The notes beneath the pieces are model-generated. The model was not told the origin of the DNA, searched no databases, and saw nothing but the letters and a program-made list of their open reading frames with translations. A DNA stretch of 37,831 nt from Puniceicoccaceae bacterium (lineage in GTDB: Bacteria; Verrucomicrobiota; Verrucomicrobiia; Opitutales; Coraliomargaritaceae): NCBI GenBank assembly GCA_017854655.1, contig JAFMHF010000004.1, forward strand, positions 26,509 to 64,339. The letters are read 5' to 3'. Within the stretch, counting starts at the first letter, position 1. The number at the start of each line of letters is the position of its first letter. Below are positions 7,873-15,035 of this stretch, piece after piece. The position numbers were made by a program, and so were the translations under genes.

Positions 7873-9372
7873 CTAAATACAGTTGAGCGACTTGAAGGCG
7901 AGTTCGCTGAGTTCGCGTTGACGCGCTGCCAGTTCTGGTTCGCGGAGGTCTTCATCGTATGAAGGAATCATGGCCTTCATGCGGTTATGACCTTCTTCGG
8001 TTTTTAGAGTATCTGAGAAGCAGCGTTTGACGATTTCGAGAATGATATTCGCGGACACCGAAGCGCCGGGAGAGGCACCCAGGAGTGCAGAGATCGAACG
8101 ATCTTCTGAAGTGAGTACTTCCGTGCCGAAGTGGACGATGCCAGCGTCGCCGTCCTCTTTCTTGATCGCTTGCACACGAATGCCAGCGTCGATGAGTTTC
8201 CAGTCAGCTTCATTCGCCTCAGGGAAAAACGCTTGCAGCTCTTTCATGCGGGTAGACATACTCTGTGTGCCTTGTTGTATTAAGTAGCGAACCAGCGGAA
8301 TGTTGTGCAGTCCGACCTTTATCAGCGAAGCAATGTTGTCGGTTCGAATCGAGCGGGGGAGGTCGGTGAATTTGCCTTCGACGTGTAGGAATTTGGTCGT
8401 CCATGCGGCATACGGTCCAAACAGGATGGCTTTCTTGCCATCGATGATGCGGGTGTCGAGGTGTGGTACCGCCATTGTCGGTGCCGCACCAGGGGACATG
8501 CCATAGACTTTAGCCATGTGTTGTTCGACGATTTCTGGCTTATCAGAAATGAGCCATTGTCCGCCGATCGGGAAGCCGCCGAAGCCTTTGCTCTCTTTGA
8601 TGCCAGATTTTTGCAGCAGAGGAAGACTGCCGCCGCCGGCACCGATGAAGATGAACTTCGCAGTGTTGGTAAATGTTTGTTTGGTCTTGAGATTTTTAAC
8701 TGCAACAGTCCAGCGGTCACCCGTTTTTGTAATATCAGTAATGCGGTGACTGGTCGCATAGCCACAGCCGTCTTGATTGCCCAGCCATGTGATCAGCTTG
8801 GCGGAGAGTGCCCCGTAATTAATGTCCGTGCCGCGCTCCATCTTTGTGGCTGCGATTGGTGTATCATCACGCCCCTTTAGCAAAAGTGGTGCCCATTCAC
8901 GAATGATTTCGCGATCTTCGGTGTAAGTCATCTCTTCAAAGAAGTGATGCTTCTTCAGGTTGTTGAACCGTGAGCGCAGGAAGTCGACTTGTTCTTGTCC
9001 GTAGACAAAGCTAATATGCGGCACTGGGTTGATGAAATCCTCGAGGTTTTCAATCATGCCAGTGCGGGCCGCATGCCCCCAAAATTGTTTCGAATGTTCG
9101 AATTGGTGGAAGATTTCGATGGCCTTGCTGACCTCGACTTCGCCATCAGGACCGCGGTCTGGCGTATAGCTAAGTTCGCAAATACCGGCGTGCCCGGTGC
9201 CGGCATTGTGCCAGCCATTAGATGCTTCTTTGCCGAAACCTTCAGTCATTTCGTAAAGCTGAATGCGCAACTCTGGATTCAACTCCTTAAGCATAGAGCC
9301 AAGAGTGGCCGACATGATGCCGCTGCCAATTAGTATGACGTCGGGATTTTCGATGTGATTGGGACTTTTCAT
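7873..9372 (-). CDS. mqo: Malate:quinone oxidoreductase
   Basis: FAD-dependent, membrane-associated enzyme that oxidises malate to oxaloacetate and passes electrons to the quinone pool. Using the ATG at 9372 the product has 499 residues, the normal Mqo size. It starts with the dinucleotide fold VILIGSGIMSATLG and contains the family hallmark EASNGWHNAGTGHAGICELSY split over residues about 48-68. A longer frame to 9435 would overlap rhaB by 43 bp and add 21 unlike-family residues, so it is rejected. The start lies 20 bp after rhaB, which suggests co-transcription with rhaB and the DeoR regulator. Its company with an NAD malate dehydrogenase at the end of the BMC operon suggests a joint role in redox balance (inference). 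Confidence 0.92.
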   Translation of the reverse strand: MKSPNHIENPDVILIGSGIMSATLGSMLKELNPELRIQLYEMTEGFGKEASNGWHNAGTGHAGICELSYTPDRGPDGEVEVSKAIEIFHQFEHSKQFWGHAARTGMIENLEDFINPVPHISFVYGQEQVDFLRSRFNNLKKHHFFEEMTYTEDREIIREWAPLLLKGRDDTPIAATKMERGTDINYGALSAKLITWLGNQDGCGYATSHRITDITKTGDRWTVAVKNLKTKQTFTNTAKFIFIGAGGGSLPLLQKSGIKESKGFGGFPIGGQWLISDKPEIVEQHMAKVYGMSPGAAPTMAVPHLDTRIIDGKKAILFGPYAAWTTKFLHVEGKFTDLPRSIRTDNIASLIKVGLHNIPLVRYLIQQGTQSMSTRMKELQAFFPEANEADWKLIDAGIRVQAIKKEDGDAGIVHFGTEVLTSEDRSISALLGASPGASVSANIILEIVKRCFSDTLKTEEGHNRMKAMIPSYDEDLREPELAARQRELSELAFKSLNCI

Positions 9373-9392
9373 AATATAAATACGCTGCTGTA

Positions 9393-10871
9393 CTATTTGC
9401 AGATCATTGAAAATTGGATTTTCGCTTCGGCCCAAACCACTTGGTCGGCGGGCTCGAAGGTTTGCACGAGAGATGAATTGAGCACGATAGTGCGACCTTC
9501 AGTGACGTCGGCGATGGCACCGTCGGCGAGCATTTGCACCATGATATTACCTAGGCCAGTGGCTTCGACTGGGCAAGCCGCGACTCTAACTCCGATCGCA
9601 TTGGCCGCGAATTGATTGAGTAGATTGTCCTGACAGCCGCCGCCGACAATGTGCAGTGTGGTCGGTGCTTCGTCAACATACTGCATCAGGCTATGCCAGA
9701 CTTGATTGTAACGTAGCGCGAGGCTTTCGTAGATGCAGCGAATAATTTCGCCCTTCGATTCTGGCACCGGTTGACCGGTTTCGCGGCAGAATGCTTGAAT
9801 TTTTTCTGGCATGCAACCAGCCTCAATGAAACGCGGATCGTCAGGGTTAATCAGTGAGCGGAACGGCTCGGCCTCGCTGGCAAGCGCAGCCATTTTAGCG
9901 TAAGCCACGTCTTGGCCTTCAGCCAGCCAGAAGCGTTTCGATTCTTGGATCAGCCATAGTCCGCAGATATTTTTAAGGAAACGCACAGTGCCGTTGATGC
10001 CGATTTCATTGGTGAAGGCATCGGCAAAGGATTGCTCATTAATGACCGGTTCTTGTAGTTCCAATCCCATCAGTGACCAAGTGCCACTACTTAGAAAGGC
10101 GGGTGTCTTGGCTTGGCTCGGTACCGCTGCGACGGCGCTGGCAGTATCGTGTCCAGCGACGGTGATAACCTTGGTGTGGCTAAGGCCAGTGGCGCTGATT
10201 ACATCTGCACTGAGTGCGCCGAGAGTGTCACCAGAGTCGCTGATCGTTTTAAATAGTTTCTTCGGTAGCCCCAGTTGTTCGATCAGCGCATAGTCCCAAT
10301 CCTTAAGCTTAGGATTGTACAATTGAGTGGTGCTGGCGATGCTACGTTCTTGGGTTTTGTTTCCAGTTAACCAATAACCCAGTAGGTCGGGCATAAAGAG
10401 TAAGTCTTCAGCCAGATTGAGTGCGGGGTTCTTAGTTTCGACATCTGAGAGGAGTTGAAAGATGGAATTGAAGAACATAAACTGTACGCCGGTGGCGTCG
10501 TAGATGTCTTTTTTTGGCACTTTAGCGAAGGCGGCATCCATCATACCATCGGTGCGATTGTCGCGATACTGATAAGGTAGGCCAAGCATGCGCCCGTCTT
10601 TATCGAACAGTCCGTAGTCCACTCCCCAGGTATCGATGCCAATGCTGATTGCGCTGTTGCCGTAAATTTCTGCGGCTTTCTTGAGACCTTCCAAAATGTT
10701 CTGATACAGTGCGGCAATGTTCCAGTGCCATCCGCTGGGGAGTTGCACAGGGGTATTATCAAAGCGGTTCAGCTCGTGCAGTTCGATGCGCGTGCCATCA
10801 AATTCACCTGCTAGGACGCGGCCGCTGCCTGCACCTAGATCGACTGCGAGATATATTTTATTCTGACTCAT
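9393..10871 (-). CDS. rhaB: L-rhamnulokinase (FGGY family)
   Basis: Phosphorylates L-rhamnulose to L-rhamnulose 1-phosphate, the substrate of the aldolase encoded in the divergent operon. The 492 residues are typical for RhaB. The N-terminal phosphate loop reads AVDLGAGSGRV. The first-half signature is SIGIDTWGVDYGLFDKDG, and Asp242 in VAGHDTASAVAAVPS corresponds to the FGGY catalytic base. HIVGGGCQDNLLNQF is the C-terminal adenosine-binding segment. It follows the DeoR gene after 48 bp and precedes mqo by 20 bp. Fuculokinase activity cannot be excluded, because PVM compartments serve both rhamnose and fucose. No isomerase gene is in the window. Confidence 0.88.
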   Translation of the reverse strand: MSQNKIYLAVDLGAGSGRVLAGEFDGTRIELHELNRFDNTPVQLPSGWHWNIAALYQNILEGLKKAAEIYGNSAISIGIDTWGVDYGLFDKDGRMLGLPYQYRDNRTDGMMDAAFAKVPKKDIYDATGVQFMFFNSIFQLLSDVETKNPALNLAEDLLFMPDLLGYWLTGNKTQERSIASTTQLYNPKLKDWDYALIEQLGLPKKLFKTISDSGDTLGALSADVISATGLSHTKVITVAGHDTASAVAAVPSQAKTPAFLSSGTWSLMGLELQEPVINEQSFADAFTNEIGINGTVRFLKNICGLWLIQESKRFWLAEGQDVAYAKMAALASEAEPFRSLINPDDPRFIEAGCMPEKIQAFCRETGQPVPESKGEIIRCIYESLALRYNQVWHSLMQYVDEAPTTLHIVGGGCQDNLLNQFAANAIGVRVAACPVEATGLGNIMVQMLADGAIADVTEGRTIVLNSSLVQTFEPADQVVWAEAKIQFSMICK

Positions 10872-10919
10872 AGTTGGTTAAAGTGTTTAGATCTGCAAAG
10901 ATACTTCAGTACAGACTAT

Positions 10920-11681
10920 TTATTGCGCGAGGGTCACTTTGCATCCGTGGCTTCGGAGTGCTGCGACGCTTTCAGCCGAGGCGCCGTTGTCTGTGATGAT
11001 GTGGGTTATATCTTTAAGCTCTGCAAAAAAGTATTCCGAGCATGTATTTAATTTGCTCGAATCAACCATGAGCACCACTTCTTTGGCTAATTGTACTAAT
11101 ATCTCTTTGAAGCCAGCCTGCTCCTCGAAGCCTTCGCTGGCACCGCGTTCGATATCGAGTCCGATACACGAAATGAAGGCGATGCTGATGTTGTGCCGTT
11201 GCAAGGTCACGTAACTATCGCTGCGGGTGAAGGTCTGCGTTTTCGGGTGGTAGCGACCGCCGGTGGAGATGAGCTCCACATTGCCCATGCGGGCTATGTG
11301 CTCGAGCACGGCGAAGGCGTTGGTGACGACTCGGTAAGGCAGATCGGGTAGGGCCGATACGAGTTCAAAGGCAGTCGTACTACTATCAAAAGCGTAGGTT
11401 TCACCTGGAGTAATTAATTCCAGCGCTGCTTTGGCGATGGCTTGTTTGCGGTCGACGTTGAGTGCGCGACGCTCGGTGAAAGATTGCAGTAGGGGGCGGC
11501 CATTCAGGCTGCTGGCACCACCATGTACACGGGCGAGCTGATTATTATCAGACAGAATCTGAAAATCGCGCCGAATGGTTTCGTCGGTGCATTGAAACTG
11601 TTCTGCAAGGTCGACGGTACGTACAGTCCCTTGTTCTTCAAGGAGTTGTAGAATTTGTAGATGTCGTTCTTGTGCTAACAT
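10920..11681 (-). CDS. DeoR-family transcriptional regulator
   Basis: Sugar-phosphate-responsive DNA-binding protein. The chosen ATG at 11681 gives 253 residues starting MLAQERHLQILQLLEEQG, which is the family's usual beginning; a start at 11726 would add 15 unlike-family residues. The N-terminal winged helix includes CTDETIRRDFQILSD and the HGGA hinge. The C-terminal sensor has YAFDSSTTAFEL, with the conserved phosphate-binding serine/threonine cluster, and GASEGFEEQAGFKEI. It is divergent from the BMC operon, with a short 116-bp intergenic space that contains three phased direct repeats. It most likely represses both arms and is released by an intermediate such as a ketose 1-phosphate (inference from PVM loci, which commonly carry a DeoR gene). 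Confidence 0.9.
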   Translation of the reverse strand: MLAQERHLQILQLLEEQGTVRTVDLAEQFQCTDETIRRDFQILSDNNQLARVHGGASSLNGRPLLQSFTERRALNVDRKQAIAKAALELITPGETYAFDSSTTAFELVSALPDLPYRVVTNAFAVLEHIARMGNVELISTGGRYHPKTQTFTRSDSYVTLQRHNISIAFISCIGLDIERGASEGFEEQAGFKEILVQLAKEVVLMVDSSKLNTCSEYFFAELKDITHIITDNGASAESVAALRSHGCKVTLAQ

Positions 11682-11730
11682 AGCGGGTGATGCTTTATTT
11701 ATCTGGGTATTTCTTTGTTTTTGCAAGATA

Positions 11731-11760
11731 TATGTTGACTTATGTGGGTTTATTTGGTTT
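11731..11760 (+). promoter_or_regulatory. Three phased 10-bp direct repeats, candidate DeoR operator
   Basis: Three consecutive 10-mers read TATGTTGACT, TATGTGGGTT and TATTTGGTTT, so TATGTKGG-like half-sites recur exactly one helical turn apart. They lie in the divergent space between the DeoR gene and pduL. DeoR-family proteins often bind direct repeats with 10-11 bp spacing. The middle unit recurs perfectly, in reverse complement, at 14371-14380 before the third BMC-H gene, and with one mismatch at 12490-12499 before the first BMC-H gene. Confidence 0.5.
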
Positions 11761-11765
11761 TTAAT
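11735..11765 (+). promoter_or_regulatory. Putative sigma-70-like promoter of the BMC operon
   Basis: TTGACT at 11735-11740 and TTTAAT at 11760-11765 are spaced by 19 bp and lie about 33 bp before the pduL ATG. The candidate operator repeats overlap this promoter, which would suit repression. The spacing is longer than ideal, and promoter consensus in this phylum is not well defined, so this is only a candidate. Confidence 0.35.
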
Positions 11766-11797
11766 ACGAATTCCAACATTTTCCCAATCATTTCAAC

Positions 11798-12475
11798 ATG
11801 AGTAATCAACTTTTAAATCGCAGTCAGGTAGAGCAACTCGTTCGCGCTAGCCTACAGAGAAATGCTGTGACTGCTGACGTGTCGAGCAAGTCTTCCGCGG
11901 GGCCTAACCCATTAGTTGTTAATATTAGTGCACGCCATTGTCATCTTTCACAAGCGTCGGTCGAACTGCTGTTTGGTAAAGGTCACCAGTTGACCCCAAT
12001 GAAAGATCTCTACATGGATGGTCAATTTGCTGCCAAGGAATCGGTCACGATGATCGGTCCGCGTAGTCGGGTCATTTCGAATCTTCGTATTCTCGGCCCT
12101 TGCCGTGACTTCGATCAAGTCGAGCTGGCTTATACAGATGCGATCTCGCTGGGCTTTAAGATTCCGATCCGCAACTCGGGCGACATCGAAGGGACACCCG
12201 GTTGCATGCTGATGGGACCTGCCGGTTTCCTCGAAATGGATAAAGGTGTGATTCGCGCTGCACCGCACGTGCACATGGCGCCCGAAGATGCTGCCTATTA
12301 TGGCGTCGAAAATAAATCATACATGAAGCTCCGCGTTGGCGGCGATATTGGCGTTACTTTTGACCAGATCTTCGTCCGCGTAGATCCTGCCTTTAAGCTC
12401 GAAGTTCACATCGATACAGACGAGGGCAACGCATGTGGCTTCTCGGATCAAACTCCTTGCGAGCTTATTAAATAA
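11798..12475 (+). CDS. pduL: PduL-type phosphate acyltransferase with encapsulation peptide
   Basis: Converts acyl-CoA (propionyl- or lactyl-CoA) and phosphate to acyl phosphate and CoA, recycling CoA inside the compartment lumen. Two PduL domains are visible: the first contains ISARHCHLS with zinc ligands His47 and His49, the second APHVHMAP with His157 and His159, and the C-terminus has the HIDTDEGNACG signature. Residues about 3-22 (LLNRSQVEQLVRASLQ) form an amphipathic helix followed by a Ser/Pro-rich linker, the typical N-terminal encapsulation peptide. First gene of the operon, divergent from the DeoR regulator. The leader is AT-rich with no Shine-Dalgarno sequence. Confidence 0.93.
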   Translation: MSNQLLNRSQVEQLVRASLQRNAVTADVSSKSSAGPNPLVVNISARHCHLSQASVELLFGKGHQLTPMKDLYMDGQFAAKESVTMIGPRSRVISNLRILGPCRDFDQVELAYTDAISLGFKIPIRNSGDIEGTPGCMLMGPAGFLEMDKGVIRAAPHVHMAPEDAAYYGVENKSYMKLRVGGDIGVTFDQIFVRVDPAFKLEVHIDTDEGNACGFSDQTPCELIK

Positions 12476-12519
12476 ACAACTCTCATTTCAACACACATAA
12501 CCACAAACCAAAATATATC

Positions 12520-12789
12520 ATGAGTGAATCCATCGGATTGGTAGAAACAAAGGGCCTCACTGGCTCAATCGAAGCAAGTGACGCAATGGCTAAGGCCGCG
12601 TCAGTTAGCCTTGTAAAACAAATCTCCATTGGCGGCGGCTTTTTGACCGTTATTGTCAAAGGTGATGTCGGCAGCGTTAAAGCAGCCGTCGAAGCTGGTG
12701 CTGAAGCAGCAAATCGCGCAGGCGAGTTGGTTGCATCGCACGTTATCGCACGTCCACACGACGACTTACTTAAATACTTTCAAGTATAA
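12520..12789 (+). CDS. BMC-H shell hexamer protein 1
   Basis: 89-residue single BMC domain (Pfam BMC type) that forms hexameric shell tiles. The N-terminus SIGLVETKGLTGSIEASDA and the C-terminal HVIARPHDDL are canonical. The predicted pore loop reads SIGGGF (residues 36-41), with Gly in place of the common Ser of KIGSG, giving a small uncharged pore lining. Length matches the minimal tile with almost no C-terminal extension. It follows pduL after 44 bp; the gap contains AACACACATA, close to the candidate operator unit. Strong coupling to the next shell gene is expected (20-bp gap). Confidence 0.95.
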   Translation: MSESIGLVETKGLTGSIEASDAMAKAASVSLVKQISIGGGFLTVIVKGDVGSVKAAVEAGAEAANRAGELVASHVIARPHDDLLKYFQV

Positions 12790-12809
12790 CCCCTAGGGAA
12801 ACAAATATT

Positions 12810-13088
12810 ATGGCTAAAAAAGCAATAGGAATGATCGAATGCAAGGGCTTCGTATGCCTCATGGAAGCATCCGATGCCGCACTCAAATCAGCTGACGTTA
12901 CATTGACTGGCTGGGAAAAAATCGGAAGTGGTCTGGTGACTGCTTTCTTTACTGGCGATGTCGCTGCTGTTAAAGCTGCGGTTGAAGCTGGCGCTGACGC
13001 TGCTGGCGCGATGGGCGAAGTAGTTGCCGTTCAGGTAATTCCTCGTCCACATGACGACCTCTCCAAGCTCGGTAGCTGGATTGGTTAA
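12810..13088 (+). CDS. BMC-H shell hexamer protein 2
   Basis: 92-residue BMC domain protein. It begins AIGMIECKGFVCLMEASDA and ends with VIPRPHDDLSKLGSW. The pore loop is KIGSGL (residues 37-42), identical in type to PduA-like hexamers that pass small polar metabolites. Cys11 and Cys16 near the N-terminus are unusual for the tile. It is preceded by the leader AAACAAATATT directly before the ATG, a pattern shared with other genes of the operon. Likely the major conduit tile of this shell (inference from the PduA-like pore). Confidence 0.95.
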   Translation: MAKKAIGMIECKGFVCLMEASDAALKSADVTLTGWEKIGSGLVTAFFTGDVAAVKAAVEAGADAAGAMGEVVAVQVIPRPHDDLSKLGSWIG

Positions 13089-13109
13089 GATTCGCAACCA
13101 TCAGAGTGC

Positions 13110-13123
13110 GCCTGTTTACAGGC
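13110..13123 (+). promoter_or_regulatory. Small hairpin between shell and kinase genes
   Basis: GCCTG TTTA CAGGC forms a perfect 5-bp stem with a 4-base loop, followed by the T-rich stretch ATATTCTTTCT. It lies in the 64-bp gap between BMC-H2 and the ackA-like gene. It is too weak for a full terminator. It could protect the 3' end of the shell-gene transcript or partly attenuate, raising shell over enzyme output (inference). Confidence 0.35.
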
Positions 13124-13152
13124 ATATTCTTTCTAATTAAAAACAAATACTC

Positions 13153-14337
13153 GTGAAGATCCTAATCGCCAACCTTGGTTCCACCTCCTTTAAGTATCGT
13201 CTTTTTGAGATGAGCGATACTGTCGCCAATCTATTGGCAACTGGAGGCTTTGAGCGCGTGACTGAATACACTCCGTGTATTGAGCAGATGCTCGAAACTC
13301 TGGTTGGTGAAGGGCATCTTCTGTCCGGTGAAGATCTCGATGCGGTCGGTTTTAAAACTGTCCTCGGAAAAGATCTAAGTGGTTGTGTTGCCGCGGATGA
13401 GCGCGTCCTTGAAGCCCTTGACGGCTTCAAGGAGGTCGCTCCCGCTCACAATCCAGCCTACTCAGAAGGTATTCGCTGCTTCACCGAAAAGCTTCCATCA
13501 GTAAAGCGTGTCGCTCTGTTTGAGACTGCATTCTTTCAGTGGACGAGTGATGCATCCTCGACCTACGCCATCCCACAGGCTTGGCGTGATCTAGGTATTC
13601 GCCGTTATGGTTTCCACGGAGCGAGTCACAAATTCATCGCCGAACGCTCTGCTGAGCTGGTTGGTAATGAGGTTGTGGCCGAACGTGCGCGTCGTCTCTA
13701 TGTCGACGGTCCTGGCGAATATACTGGCGATCCTGTGCGAGTGATTTCTTGCCACCTTGGTGGTAGCAGTTCGGTCGTTGGCATTAACAATGGGGTTGCG
13801 ATTGGTTCCAGCATGGGCTTCAGCCCTCAGAGTGGTTTGCCGCAAAACAACCGCGTTGGTGATCTCGACTCCATGGCGATTCCTTATGTGAGTAAGATGC
13901 TCGGCCTTTCCGTAGAGGAAGCTGAACGTCAGCTTAACAAAGAGAGTGGCCTACTTGGACTGTCTCAAGTCAGTAACGATGCACGCGATATCGACGAAGC
14001 AGCCGCAGCAGGTAATGCCAATGCTCAACTCGCGATCGATGTGCTCACCGATAGTATCCGTCACTGGGCAGGCTCTTTCTTCTTTAAGATGGGCGGCGCC
14101 GAAGTGATTTCATTCACCGCAGGTATGGGGGAAAACGATCCCGTCCTACGTGCGGCAGTTTGCGCCGGCCTCGAAGGTCTTGGCGTGAAAATCGATTCCG
14201 ATCGTAATGCGAAGGTGATTCGCGGAGCGGAAGGTGTCATCAGTTCGGACGACTCGACCATCAAGGTCGTCGTTATCCCAGCTAACGAAGAACTCGTCAT
14301 TGCTCGCGAAGTATATCGCAACATTCAAGCGAGCTAA
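13153..14337 (+). CDS. ackA: Acetate kinase family protein, BMC-associated variant
   Basis: Transfers phosphate from acyl phosphate to ADP, giving ATP and a carboxylate; here the expected substrate is lactyl, propionyl or acetyl phosphate from PduL. The 394 residues match AckA. Family landmarks are the N-terminal ANLGSTSFKYRLF, RRYGFHGASHK, ISCHLGGSSS and the C-terminal ITFAG-like SFTAGMGENDP. It differs from housekeeping AckA at two normally invariant places: the usual CHLGNG is CHLGGS, and the usual TRSGD/TRTGD is NNRVGD, which keeps the catalytic arginine. These changes suggest an altered acyl pocket. It starts with GTG (13153) after the leader AAACAAATACTC. No terminal targeting helix is obvious, so it may act outside the shell. 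Confidence 0.9.
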   Translation: MKILIANLGSTSFKYRLFEMSDTVANLLATGGFERVTEYTPCIEQMLETLVGEGHLLSGEDLDAVGFKTVLGKDLSGCVAADERVLEALDGFKEVAPAHNPAYSEGIRCFTEKLPSVKRVALFETAFFQWTSDASSTYAIPQAWRDLGIRRYGFHGASHKFIAERSAELVGNEVVAERARRLYVDGPGEYTGDPVRVISCHLGGSSSVVGINNGVAIGSSMGFSPQSGLPQNNRVGDLDSMAIPYVSKMLGLSVEEAERQLNKESGLLGLSQVSNDARDIDEAAAAGNANAQLAIDVLTDSIRHWAGSFFFKMGGAEVISFTAGMGENDPVLRAAVCAGLEGLGVKIDSDRNAKVIRGAEGVISSDDSTIKVVVIPANEELVIAREVYRNIQAS

Positions 14338-14370
14338 CAATTTTCTAATAAGTAACAATTAATTCAAATC

Positions 14371-14380
14371 AACCCACATA
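14371..14380 (-). promoter_or_regulatory. Copy of the operator-like 10-mer before BMC-H3
   Basis: AACCCACATA here is the perfect reverse complement of the middle unit (11741-11750) of the repeats in the regulatory region of the operon. The adjacent unit in the same orientation (reverse complement of 14361-14370, GATTTGAATT) shares 7 of 10 positions with the third repeat. It sits 5 bp before the BMC-H3 ATG, so it could be an internal operator or merely part of a shared leader. Confidence 0.3.
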
Positions 14381-14385
14381 CTATT

Positions 14386-14691
14386 ATGGCTAAACAAGCA
14401 ATCGGAATACTCGAAACTAAGGGCCTTGTCGCTCTTGTCCAAGGCACAGACGCAATGTTGAAATCAGCAAACGTCGAACTTACCGGTCCTATGAAGGGCG
14501 TCGGTAGTGCACTTGTTAGTGTCGTCATCACAGGCGATGTCGCTGCAGTGAATGCTGCAATCGAAACTGGAGCAGAAACAGCTGGCCGTTACGGCGAAGT
14601 TGTCAGCGCCCACACAATCGCTCGGCCACACGATGATGTAGAAACAATTGTTCCTGCACTCAAGGCGACCGTTAAGCGCGCAACCAAGTAA
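14386..14691 (+). CDS. BMC-H shell hexamer protein 3
   Basis: 101-residue BMC domain protein, the longest of the three tiles because of a basic C-terminal tail (ALKATVKRATK) after the usual ARPHDD end. It begins AIGILETKGLVALVQGTDA. The pore loop is GVGSAL (residues 38-43), so the lysine and the second glycine found in PduA-like pores are replaced. This predicts different pore charge and width from the other two tiles. It is separated from the other two tile genes by the ackA-like gene, which suggests a distinct expression level or duplication history. It is followed after only 5 bp by the first pentamer gene. Confidence 0.95.
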   Translation: MAKQAIGILETKGLVALVQGTDAMLKSANVELTGPMKGVGSALVSVVITGDVAAVNAAIETGAETAGRYGEVVSAHTIARPHDDVETIVPALKATVKRATK

Positions 14692-14696
14692 ATCCG

Positions 14697-15011
14697 ATGT
14701 ATCTGGGAACAGTCATTGGATCCGTCGTTTCGACCAAGAAGGACGAGAGCATGCGGGGCCGAAAGCTCCTCATGGTTCGTCCGATGTTGGTCGATCCTGA
14801 AGATCCCAGCAAATTCAAGCCCGGCACTAATACTATTGTCGTGATTGATACGCTGGGCGCCGGGGAGGGCGAACTCGTGATGTTTGCCCAGGGGAGTTCT
14901 GCTCGTCAGGCCAATGGTCTCAAAGCACTGCCAGTGGATGCCGCAGTTGTCGGCCTCGTCGATACAGTGAGCATCCTAGGCAAGAAGACCTACGAGGCGA
15001 AGAACAGCTAA
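14697..15011 (+). CDS. BMC-P shell pentamer protein 1 (EutN/CcmL family)
   Basis: 104-residue vertex protein. It starts MYLGTVIGSVVSTKK and carries the family blocks GRKLLMVRP, VVIDTLGAGEGELVMF and the C-terminal VVGLVDTVSIL. Pentamers of this family cap the vertices of the icosahedral shell. The ATG lies 5 bp after the BMC-H3 stop, so translation is probably coupled. It is one of three pentamer genes in the operon, a number characteristic of PVM-type loci. Confidence 0.94.
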   Translation: MYLGTVIGSVVSTKKDESMRGRKLLMVRPMLVDPEDPSKFKPGTNTIVVIDTLGAGEGELVMFAQGSSARQANGLKALPVDAAVVGLVDTVSILGKKTYEAKNS

Positions 15012-15023
15012 ACCTTAAACACC

Positions 15024-15028
15024 AAGGA
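15024..15028 (+). promoter_or_regulatory. Shine-Dalgarno sequence of the aldehyde dehydrogenase gene
   Basis: AAGGA lies 7 bp before the ATG at 15036. It is notable because most other genes of this operon lack any recognisable Shine-Dalgarno sequence and instead have A-rich leaders. Confidence 0.5.
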
Positions 15029-15035
15029 TTTTTAC

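Noticed and set aside
9373-9435. A longer N-terminus for Mqo
   Set aside because: It would overlap the end of rhaB and add 21 residues not seen in the family; ATG 9372 precedes the FAD fold at the usual distance.
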